From CAZUZS01 sp964624795 (GTDB taxonomy: Bacteria > Calditrichota > Calditrichia > RBG-13-44-9), in contig CAZUZS010000046.1 in the NCBI GenBank assembly GCA_964624795.1, positions 1-40,381 on the forward strand: a stretch of DNA of 40,381 nt. Reading direction: 5' to 3'. Positions within the stretch are counted from its first letter, which is position 1; every line of letters begins with the position of its first letter. Of the stretch, positions 19,094 to 25,399 are shown piece after piece. The translations under genes were made by a program, and so were the position numbers. The notes under the pieces were generated by a model. The model was not told the DNA's origin. It worked only from the letters and a program-made list of their open reading frames with translations, and searched no databases.

Positions 19094-19637
19094 TGACGAA
19101 CAGGGACACCATCGGCATCGACCTGGGATCGCGAACGACTAAAATCGTTCACCTCACCGGTGGCAAGATCCGGCATCGTGAAATATTCGATACCGGCCAC
19201 GATCCGCTGGCAGGCGTAAAACAGGCGCTGGAACGCATCGGCAGCGCCGATATTATTGCCACCGGGTACGGCCGCTACCTGTTAAGTGAGAATTTAGCCG
19301 CCCGCCGGGTAACCGAAATCAAGGCCTGCGGGCGGGGCGTTTACGAGCNNNNNNNNNNNNNNNNNNNNNNNNNNNNNNNNNNNNNNNNNNNNNNNNNNNN
19401 NNNNNNNNNNNNNNNNNNNNNNNNNNNNNNNNNNNNNNNNNNNNNNNNCTGCAGGCTATGCTGAGCCGGATGCCGTTGGAGGAGGAGATCGTTTTTGTGG
19501 GAGGCGGCGCAAAGAACAGTTGTCTCCATTCCATCCTGCAGGAAAAACTTAAGCAGAAGATCCTGCGTCCGCCGGATCCGCAGCTCATCACTGCGCATGG
19601 CGCGGCTCTGCTGGCCGGTGAGAACGGGGAACTTTGA
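19093..19637 (+). CDS. BadF/HgdC-type ASKHA ATPase activator, interrupted by assembly gap
   Basis: The N-terminal part (85 residues, MTNRDTIGIDLGSRTTKIVHL ... EIKACGRGVYE) has the ASKHA phosphate-1 motif. After a 100-N gap the C-terminal part (VFVGGGAKNSCLHSIL ... ITAHGAALLAGENGEL) carries the adenosine motif and ends in UGA at 19635-19637. The pieces lie in different frames across the N run, so the true gap is not 100 nt. The segment that should hold the 4Fe-4S cysteines (GQD and CAAGTG motifs) is in the missing part. The protein would drive ATP-dependent electron transfer into the reductase encoded immediately upstream. The gene is almost certainly intact in the organism. Confidence 0.85.
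19349..19448. other. Assembly gap (100 N)
   Basis: Exactly 100 ambiguous bases inside the ASKHA activator gene. The frame changes from one side to the other, so the length is a placeholder. Confidence 0.95.
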
Positions 19638-19769
19638 TTTCGCGGCCCTATCTAGCCCCCAGGCTCAAGCTTGGGACAAGTCACAAATCAAATCAGGGCA
19701 AAATCTTGCTGACGAAGGTTTTTCTTTCCCATCATTCACCTGGTATCCTGCAACAGGATAAAAAAGTAC

Positions 19770-19797
19770 TTGACATTTTCGTGTCTTATGTTATAAA
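19770..19797 (+). promoter_or_regulatory. Sigma-70-type promoter of the Sec redox operon
   Basis: A perfect TTGACA (19770-19775) and TATAAA (19792-19797), spaced by 16 nt, lie 41 nt upstream of the first gene of the operon. TAAAAT at 18-nt spacing is an alternative -10. This is the best promoter match I noticed in the island, and it separates the reductase/activator pair from the downstream Sec genes. Confidence 0.65.
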
Positions 19798-19838
19798 ATG
19801 AACAAGTATCATAAATGCCGCTACGGCCAGGGATCGGA

Positions 19839-20042
19839 ATGTTCAAACCCAAAAGAAAAAAGCTGCTTTCCTTACTTCTGTTGATCCTGCTTTTATTATC
19901 AATGGCCTGCACTTCCATGTACTACCTGGATTCCAAAGTAAACGACAAGATCATGTTTGCGGACGACAACCAGGATTCCGACCTGGTACGGGTGGAAGAC
20001 GGCGGATTGACCGGTTCGGCCGGCGAGTGCCCTACCTGATAA
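19839..20042 (+). CDS. DUF4266-like small lipoprotein with C-terminal CPT-Sec
   Basis: 67 residues if UGA at 20037-20039 is Sec67, with UAA at 20040-20042 as the stop. The lipoprotein signal MFKPKRKKLLSL...LSMAC puts the lipid-bearing Cys at residue 24. A short acidic mature part follows (YLDSKVNDKIMFADD) and the chain ends GGLTGSAGECPTU. DUF4266 lipoproteins, as I remember them, end in a glycine-rich GCGC(N) tail and are encoded beside DUF3570 outer-membrane proteins. Here a beta-barrel gene follows directly, and Cys64-Sec67 would replace the CxC tail. A SECIS-like hairpin follows at the proper distance. The alternative is tandem stops UGA-UAA with a 66-residue protein. An upstream ATG at 19815 is less likely because it dilutes the signal peptide. 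Confidence 0.7.
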
Positions 20043-20066
20043 AGCTTCCCTGCTCTAAGACTTAGA
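20037..20066 (+). promoter_or_regulatory. SECIS element after the CPT-Sec codon
   Basis: CTCTAA (20052-20057), loop GAC (20058-20060) and TTAGAG (20061-20066) form a perfect 6-bp stem. The loop starts 18 nt after the UGA. The hairpin lies wholly outside the coding region, beyond the UAA, so protein conservation cannot explain it, and it has no U-run that would make it a terminator. Confidence 0.7.
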
Positions 20067-20094
20067 GTGAGACTTCTGAAATTTCGGTTTTAAA

Positions 20095-21171
20095 ATGTCT
20101 ATCTTTAAACGGGCGCAGGGAATGGAATTTAAATATCATACAAAACTTGAGGTGCAAATTCGGAGAATCTTTCTACCGGTCTTGCTCTTCTTTCTCCCCT
20201 GCACCACCCTGCACGCACAGTTTTTTGGCGCCGGTTATCAGACGGTCATCAAAAGCGAATACCAGTATTCAGACTACCTGAGCTACGGCTATCCCGATCC
20301 CATTCTCTACGAATACCCGGATGTCCCCTATTCTCAGCCGCTGCCCTACTTCTCAGCTTTCCCGGAGCACCGTTTTCTTACCAAAATCACCCAGTATTTC
20401 GGGTTCCAGACATCATTGGGCTTGCGCTACCAGTGGGGCTACCTGGATAAGGCCAACCGTCAGAACATCTACAATGCGGAGTTGATCCGGGAGTTGAACG
20501 ACCAGTTTTCAGTTTCCGGAGCGTATCAATACATGCAGGCCAATAATTCGCAAACCGGGGCAGACAGCATCTCCGGCCACATGTTCGAGATTGGCGGCAA
20601 GTTCAATTTTGCCGGCGCGGTCTATATCGAACCCACCTATGGGTACTACACTTCCGGCTATGTTTATCCCAACGCTGAAAGAGGCGGCGCACATTCCGCC
20701 ACGCTGAAACTTCGGCAGGCGCTGAGCTCCACCACCGCCATACAGGTCAAATACAATTATTTTTACGTGGATTACACCGCGCCGCAAGAGAGCAGAAAAC
20801 AGTATCACGCCAACACCGTGACGGTGTGGCTCAGCCAGTTTCTGCCCACCGAAACCGCCGTGCACCTGAGCGGGCGGTTCTACCGGAATACCGCGCAGAC
20901 GCAATCCTTTTCCCCGTCGCTGGAAATTATTCAATACCTGAACTGGAAAACGATTTTGCATCTCTGTTACCGCTACTATCGCAACACACCAAGAGAAGAA
21001 CTTTTTTTGCAGCGCATAACCGGCGATTATTTTGTGACCAATGCGGTGAGCGCCATCCTGGATTACAGTCTCTCTGCGAATACCAGCATCCTGCTGAAAT
21101 ACCGCTTCTACACCAGCAACCAGGATATCCGGATGAGTACCTACCTGTTCGGATTCGAACAGATTCTTTAA
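20095..21171 (+). CDS. Outer-membrane beta-barrel protein (DUF3570-like)
   Basis: 358 residues. A signal peptide ends in TTLHAQ (about residue 42 from this ATG). The mature part alternates aromatic and polar residues in transmembrane beta strands, for example SLGLRYQWGYLDK, HSATLKLRQALS, IQVKYNYFYVDY and LHLCYRYYRNT. That pattern and its place right after a DUF4266-like lipoprotein suggest DUF3570, though the match is from context. A second ATG at 20122 (MEFKYHTKL) gives a tidier signal peptide and could be the real start. It probably forms a pore or scaffold for the redox lipoproteins encoded beside it. Confidence 0.7.
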   Translation: MSIFKRAQGMEFKYHTKLEVQIRRIFLPVLLFFLPCTTLHAQFFGAGYQTVIKSEYQYSDYLSYGYPDPILYEYPDVPYSQPLPYFSAFPEHRFLTKITQYFGFQTSLGLRYQWGYLDKANRQNIYNAELIRELNDQFSVSGAYQYMQANNSQTGADSISGHMFEIGGKFNFAGAVYIEPTYGYYTSGYVYPNAERGGAHSATLKLRQALSSTTAIQVKYNYFYVDYTAPQESRKQYHANTVTVWLSQFLPTETAVHLSGRFYRNTAQTQSFSPSLEIIQYLNWKTILHLCYRYYRNTPREELFLQRITGDYFVTNAVSAILDYSLSANTSILLKYRFYTSNQDIRMSTYLFGFEQIL

Positions 21172-21186
21172 TAACGCAGGGATACG

Positions 21187-21954
21187 ATGAAGCGAACGGC
21201 CTCAACATTTATGAAAATCGTACTGAACAGCTTTCTATTGGTGCTGCTTTTTATTCACTGCGGGAAGACGCCTTCCGAGCCTCCCGCGCCGGTGACCGGT
21301 TCCATCGAAATTACCGCCGCCATCGATACCAGCCTGGCGGACAGCATGGAGATTTGGCTGGACAACATCCCGCAGGGCAAACAGGCCAATCCCTGTATTC
21401 TCGAAAATGTAATTGCCGGTTCCCACCAGGTGGCACTCACCAAAGAGGACACCGCCAGCCCCATCGATTACACCTGCAGCCCGCAGGTTGTTCATGTAAA
21501 AGAAAATAAGATGGCCAGTGTTTCCTTTGCATTAACAAAACTGGCCCCGGATTTTACGTTAAAGAACCTGAGCAATGAAGATGTTACGCTGTCCGAATTT
21601 CAGGGGAAAGTGGTGCTTCTCATCTTCTATTCCCACACGTGAGGCATCTGCATCGGGGCGGAGATTCCGCTCGTACAGCGGGAAATTGTAGAATATTTTA
21701 GCAGCGACAGCGTTGTGGTTTTCGGACTGACGCGAAATATAACGAGTTATGAATGGGTGGTTGATTATGTTACTCGAAATAACATCACTTTCGACATGCT
21801 CTATTTTGCCGATGATGTATTTGCAGCCTACGGCGTCAATTTTGAGCCGACCTACGTGCTCATCGACCAGATTGGCCAGATCCGGTTAAGGGAGAGTGAT
21901 TATTACTCCCCGCGAATGTCGGAGCTGGTTGATAAAATAAAAGAACTTCTTTAG
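21187..21954 (+). CDS. PEGA-TlpA lipoprotein, thioredoxin-fold selenoprotein (UGIC)
   Basis: 255 residues with the UGA at 21640-21642 read as Sec152. The N-terminus is a lipoprotein signal (FLLVLLFIHCGKTPSEP). Residues about 37-115 resemble a PEGA-type beta domain (GSIEITAAID ... WLDNIPQGKQ ... NVIAGSHQVAL). A TlpA/peroxiredoxin domain follows: KLAPDFTLKNLSNEDVTL, FQGKVVLLIFYSHT, then UGICIGAEIPLVQ. Sec takes the place of the first Cys of the CxxC active site and Cys155 is the partner. The cis-Pro loop reads FEPTYVLID. The frame is continuous on both sides of the UGA, and the fold is incomplete without the second half. It starts 15 nt after the barrel gene. The likely site of action is the periplasm, tethered to a membrane. 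Confidence 0.88.
21640..21672 (+). promoter_or_regulatory. SECIS element of the PEGA-TlpA selenoprotein
   Basis: GGGCGGA (21656-21662), loop GAT (21663-21665) and TCCGCTC (21666-21672) pair over 7 bp including one G-U. The loop begins 20 nt after the UGA. Confidence 0.75.
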
Positions 21955-21991
21955 TGAAACCGGAACCGAAGGATTTAAACAGAAAGCAGAA

Positions 21992-22507
21992 ATGGATTTG
22001 ACCAAACAAATCGAAAAATCATTTTCATGGATTGCGCTTTTCCTGGTGATCTTCCTGGTGTGCGCCTCCAGCGGATTTTCGGCGCTGGAAGCGGGCAGCA
22101 TTCCACCGGAGTTCAAGCTTACTTCGCTGGACGGAAAGGAGATCACATTACAGCAATTCCAGGGGAAGGTTGTTCTTCTTCATCTCTGGAAATGCCAGTG
22201 AAACCAATGCCGTGCGGAGATTCCGCACCTGCTGAAAATAAAAGGAAAGTACGATCCGAAGAAGATCGTCATTATTTCCATCAATGTCCTGAACAAGGAA
22301 GGTCGCGTTCAGGCGGAGGTTGACAAATACAAGATGGACTACACTGTCCTTTTGGGCCGTGGAGCCAACATCACATCGGATTTCAAAGTGACCAAGCTGC
22401 CGCATCTGTTTATCATAGACCAGAAGGGTGTTATCCAGGGCAGCGACAGGTTTATGAAAGAAAAGGAAATCAAGAACCTCCTGGATAAATTATTGTTAGC
22501 CAGGTAA
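21992..22507 (+). CDS. TlpA-like thioredoxin-fold selenoprotein (CQUNQC)
   Basis: 171 residues with the UGA at 22199-22201 read as Sec70. A signal peptide or anchor spans residues 12-30 (WIALFLVIFLVCASSGFSA). The domain then runs IPPEFKLTSLDGKEITL, FQGKVVLLHLWKCQ, UNQCRAEIPHLLK, KKIVIISINVL and the cis-Pro loop KLPHLFIIDQKG. Sec70 and Cys73 replace the CxxC of TlpA/ResA. An extra Cys68 two residues before Sec is unusual and gives a C-Q-U-N-Q-C triad. I translated the part after the UGA by hand: it is open to the UAA at 22505-22507. It lies 37 nt after the first TlpA gene and 15 nt before the small Sec protein. It is probably periplasmic. Confidence 0.9.
22199..22228 (+). promoter_or_regulatory. 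SECIS element of the CQUNQC TlpA protein
   Basis: GTGCGGA (22212-22218), loop GAT (22219-22221) and TCCGCAC (22222-22228) form a perfect 7-bp stem. The loop begins 17 nt after the UGA. The three-base shift from the other TlpA gene equals the one-codon difference between UGICIGAEIP and UNQCRAEIP. Confidence 0.8.
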
Positions 22508-22522
22508 CCGGGGATTCGCTTC

Positions 22523-22678
22523 ATGCATATCAGCAAAAAATGGAAATCCGGGCTATTCATCCTGGGCCTGATTATTGGAATCGCGTTTATCGTGATTGGC
22601 ACCGGTGTATGGCACGATATTGCGAACATCCGGCTGGAAGGGTCCGAGCTCTGACTGGAGTGCATAGGGATCGGATGA
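22523..22678 (+). CDS. 51-residue single-helix selenoprotein, Sec form of the CD1871A CXXC family
   Basis: Too short for ordinary calling. From ATG 22523: a basic start (MHISKKWKS), one transmembrane helix (residues 11-29, GLFILGLIIGIAFIVIGTG) and a short tail ending GSELULECIGIG before UGA at 22676-22678. The first UGA (22652-22654) is Sec44. The tail fits, from memory, the CD1871A family of about 45-residue Firmicutes proteins that end in ICLECIGIG, with the first Cys replaced by Sec. In that family the neighbours are a TlpA-like protein and a 4Fe-4S membrane protein, exactly as here. The second UGA must be a true stop, because the family ends at CIGIG. The helix would place the Sec-Cys pair at one face of the inner membrane. 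Its likely role is an electron carrier between the 4Fe-4S protein and the periplasmic TlpA proteins. Confidence 0.85.
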
Positions 22679-22683
22679 TCGCA
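22652..22683 (+). promoter_or_regulatory. SECIS-like hairpin overlapping the stop of the small Sec protein
   Basis: GATC (22669-22672), loop GGAT (22673-22676) and GATC (22677-22680), extended by TGC (22661-22663) with GCA (22681-22683) across a 5-nt bulge. The loop begins 18 nt after the Sec UGA. It covers the true stop codon and the ribosome-binding region of the next gene, whose ATG is at 22683. Confidence 0.55.
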
Positions 22684-23354
22684 TGTTAAAAAAGATAAAA
22701 CTGAGTGTGTGGCGCCGCCTGTCGCAGACGCTGTTTGGTGTTATTTTGACCAATAGCTATGTGCAGGCAATTTCCACCAAAATGATCTACGACGGCCCGT
22801 TGAAGGGATTCTGCGTTCCATTCCTGAATTGCCATGCCTGCGCTTTTGCGGTATTCAGTTGTCCCATCGGCATGGTACAGCATTTCGCCTCCATTCAGCA
22901 ATTCCCATTCTTCCTGGTGGGATTTTTTATCGTAGTCGGCCTGCTGGTCGGGCGCGCCGCCTGTGGTTGGCTGTGCCCTTTCGGCCTACTCCAGGACTTG
23001 ATGTACAAGGTCAAAACGAAGAAATACGGAATCCCCAAATATCTGAATTACCTGAAGTACCCGGTTCTCGTGGTNNNNNNNNNNNNNNNNNNNNNNNNNN
23101 NNNNNNNNNNNNNNNNNNNNNNNNNNNNNNNNNNNNNNNNNNNNNNNNNNNNNNNNNNNNNNNNNNNNNNNNNNTTCAACCGGGCAAGCGCTATCCATTT
23201 CCAGGTGAGTGAGAAATGCCCCAGTTGCGATCACTGCACCGATCTCTGCCCCATGGATTTGAAAGTGAATGAGGAGGTTGATTCGGAAAACTGCATAAAA
23301 TGTTTCGAGTGTATTTCCTGCAAGCACGTGTCTGCAAAGTTCACAATTTCATAA
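22683..23354 (+). CDS. Membrane 4Fe-4S binding protein (NapH-like), interrupted by assembly gap
   Basis: Visible before the gap: PLKGFCVPFLNCHACAFAVF followed by SCPIGMVQHF, a transmembrane helix (FFLVGFFIVVGLLVG) and CGWLCPFGLLQDL. After the gap: EKCPSCDHCTDLCPMDLKVN and SENCIKCFECISCKHV, two cysteine clusters typical of 4Fe-4S ferredoxin domains. The start ATG lies 4 nt after the stop of the small Sec protein. The N-terminal block (VP-LNC-x2-C ... SCPIG) matches the 4Fe-4S proteins that accompany CD1871A-type peptides. It probably carries electrons from the cytoplasm through the inner membrane. The 100-N gap hides the middle. The frame happens to be the same on both sides, which does not prove the gap length. 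Confidence 0.85.
   Translation: MLKKIKLSVWRRLSQTLFGVILTNSYVQAISTKMIYDGPLKGFCVPFLNCHACAFAVFSCPIGMVQHFASIQQFPFFLVGFFIVVGLLVGRAACGWLCPFGLLQDLMYKVKTKKYGIPKYLNYLKYPVLVXXXXXXXXXXXXXXXXXXXXXXXXXXXXXXXXXXFNRASAIHFQVSEKCPSCDHCTDLCPMDLKVNEEVDSENCIKCFECISCKHVSAKFTIS
23075..23174. other. Assembly gap (100 N)
   Basis: Exactly 100 ambiguous bases within the 4Fe-4S gene, the same length as the other gap, so it is a placeholder. Confidence 0.95.
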
Positions 23355-23572
23355 GGAGGGAATTATCACCGCTTTTTCGTTGAATTCGGCTGAAGCGTTG
23401 CGTAGATTGCAATGTGCTTTTGGAAAACACGAACGACCATGCCAACGGGAACCAGGTTTTGCCGGGCACCTTTCACCTTTAAATTATTGCTCTGCCATTT
23501 AATCTTTGAGAAACAGTAAGTCATTTTTTGATAGATTTTGTTAAAAAATTCATCAATCACGGAGGTACAAGA

Positions 23573-24817
23573 ATGAATGTAAAATATCTTCTGTGGGGGA
23601 TTACTCTTCTCCTCCTCGCAGCACTGTTTGTGTCTCTGCCAGCTCAATTGCTCCCGGCGTTTTACACCGGAAGTCGCATTCAGGCAAACGGAACAGACAT
23701 GCGAGCCGATACCTACGCCTCGGTGCCGTGCGTGGTAGACTGGAATGAGGATGGGAAGAAAGATCTCCTGGTGGGGTGTTTTTACTATGGAAATGTCTAT
23801 CTCTACCTGAATTCCGGTACCAACAGCGAACCCATATTCACCACCGGAACAATGCTTCAGGCAAACGGCATAACACTAGCCGTAGGCTATGGTTGATGCA
23901 TGGGAGCTTATCCGCAGACTGCGGATTGGAACGAAGATGGTAAAAAAGATTTGTTGGTTGGCGACTCCAACGGTATCATCACTTTATACCTCAACACTGG
24001 CACAAACAGCGCGCCGGTACTGACAAATTCCGGGCAGATTCAGGCGGCAGGAACGCAAATCGATGTCGGCTCTCGTGCAGCGCCGGCCGTTACAGACTGG
24101 AACAACGACGGCAAGAAGGACCTGGTTATCGGAACAGATTTGGGAAGCATCCGACTTTACCTGAATGTCGGGACGAATGCCGCACCGGTATTCAACTCTT
24201 ACACCACCCTCATGATGGGAACCACTCCAATTAGTCATTATCGTTCGAGCCCGGAAGTCTGGGACTTGGACGGCGATGGCAAAAAAGACCTTTTGCTGGG
24301 TGATTGGTACGGATATATGTATTTCTACAGCAATACCGGCACCGATGCGAATCCGCAATTCAGCACAGAAGTCAGATTGCGGCCCGGCGATACGCCTAAT
24401 TTGCTGTGGGTAGACCGGTCGGCGAGATTCGATCTGGCGGATTGGGATGACGACGGCGATATGGACGTAATAGTGGGAGAATGGAACGCTTATGTCAATT
24501 TTTTTCGAAACATCACCGTTATAACATCTGTAAAGCCCGACGATCCTGTGTCTGATTCATATTCATTGCAGCAAAATTTCCCGAACCCATTTAATCCCTC
24601 CACGACCATACTCTATATCCTTCCGGTTCCTTCAAAAGTAAATCTATCGGTGTACAATATTACCGGCCAGTTGGTGAAAGTGCTTGTTGATGAGAGCAAA
24701 GCTTCCGGCACTCACCGCGTGGATTGGAATGTTGATGATTTGCGATCGGGAGTCTATTTCTACAAATTGACGGCAGGTGCGTTTTCGGATGTGAAAAAGT
24801 GTCTGATTGTAAAGTAG
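23573..24817 (+). CDS. Secreted FG-GAP/VCBS-repeat selenoprotein with T9SS sorting domain (copy B)
   Basis: 414 residues with the UGA at 23894-23896 read as Sec108. The ATG at 23573 follows GGAGGT (23561-23566). A signal peptide (MNVKYLLWGITLLLLAALFV) leads to VCBS/FG-GAP repeats (VDWNEDGKKDLLVG, LYLNSGTNSEPIF). The UGA falls at the same junction as in copy A: VGYGUCMGAYPQTADWNED. About residue 335 onward is the Por-type sorting domain (NFPNPFNPSTT ... GVYFYKLTAG). Keeping the Sec-Cys dyad and the GA[F/Y]PQ motif in a paralogue that has otherwise diverged shows selection on the UGA. It follows the 4Fe-4S gene by 218 nt and has its own strong ribosome-binding site. The function is unknown, presumably extracellular. 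Confidence 0.88.
23894..23926 (+). promoter_or_regulatory. SECIS element of VCBS selenoprotein B
   Basis: ATCCGCA (23910-23916), loop GAC (23917-23919) and TGCGGAT (23920-23926) form a perfect 7-bp stem, with the loop 20 nt after the UGA, the same spacing as in copy A. Confidence 0.82.
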
Positions 24818-24876
24818 GGTACTTCGTCTTCACCCACGGTGCAAAGGCATTGCGGGGTAACCATTTGGAACGAAAC

Positions 24877-24910
24877 AAAAAAAAGGGCCTGCTAAAAAAG
24901 GCCCTTTTTT
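24877..24910. terminator. Bidirectional terminator between VCBS gene B and rplI
   Basis: A run of eight A (24877-24884) and GGGCC (24885-24889) pair with GGCCC (24900-24904) and six T (24905-24910). With A and T runs on both flanks it can stop transcription from both converging units. Confidence 0.85.
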
Positions 24911-24920
24911 CATAATCAGG

Positions 24921-25364
24921 TTATTCTTTGACAACCCAAACCTTAATTTTAACCTCAATCTCGGGGTGCAGTTTGATCGGCACTGAATAGATGCCCAGCG
25001 CTTTCAGCGGCTCTTCCAGCAGTATCTTTTTGCGGTCGATGTCATATCCCTGCTGTTTCAGACCTTCCGCGATATCCTGGTTGGTTACCGAACCAAACAT
25101 CTTGTCGCCCTCGCCCACACTTACTGCCAGGGTAACGGAAACATTCTCCATTTTCGCTGCAACCAGTTCCGCATGTTTTTTCTCTTTATTGATGCGGACC
25201 TGCTTCTGGCGCTGCTCTTCTTCGATCATCCGCACATAACTGGGATTTGCCGGATAAGCAATTTTCTTGGGGATGAGGTAGTTCATTGCAAAACCGCGCT
25301 TAACCTCAACTTTTTCGCCAATTTTCCCTAATTGCTCATAATCCTGGCGTAGTATTATTTTCAT
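24921..25364 (-). CDS. rplI: 50S ribosomal protein L9
   Basis: 147 residues: MKIILRQDYEQLGKIGEKVEVKRGFAMNYLIPKKIA is the conserved N-terminal 23S rRNA-binding domain, then a long helix (RMIEEEQRQKQVRINKEKKH) and the C-terminal domain (IAEGLKQQGYDIDRKKILL). It is the last gene of the S6-S18-L9 cluster, ending at the bidirectional terminator. Confidence 0.97.
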   Translation of the reverse strand: MKIILRQDYEQLGKIGEKVEVKRGFAMNYLIPKKIAYPANPSYVRMIEEEQRQKQVRINKEKKHAELVAAKMENVSVTLAVSVGEGDKMFGSVTNQDIAEGLKQQGYDIDRKKILLEEPLKALGIYSVPIKLHPEIEVKIKVWVVKE

Positions 25365-25399
25365 ATCTATCTACCTCACACATTTTTCATCTTTAGAAA

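Noticed and set aside
20052..20066. CTCTAA-GAC-TTAGAG as a transcription terminator after the lipoprotein gene
   Set aside because: It has no following U run and low GC content. Its position fits a SECIS loop much better, and the next gene appears to belong to the same operon.
16363..24817. Reading the UGA-interrupted ORFs as pseudogenes or sequencing errors
   Set aside because: Every UGA is in frame with a continuing conserved domain, always beside a Cys, followed by a hairpin, and all seven use UGA rather than UAA or UAG. A full Sec machinery and tRNA-Sec are adjacent.
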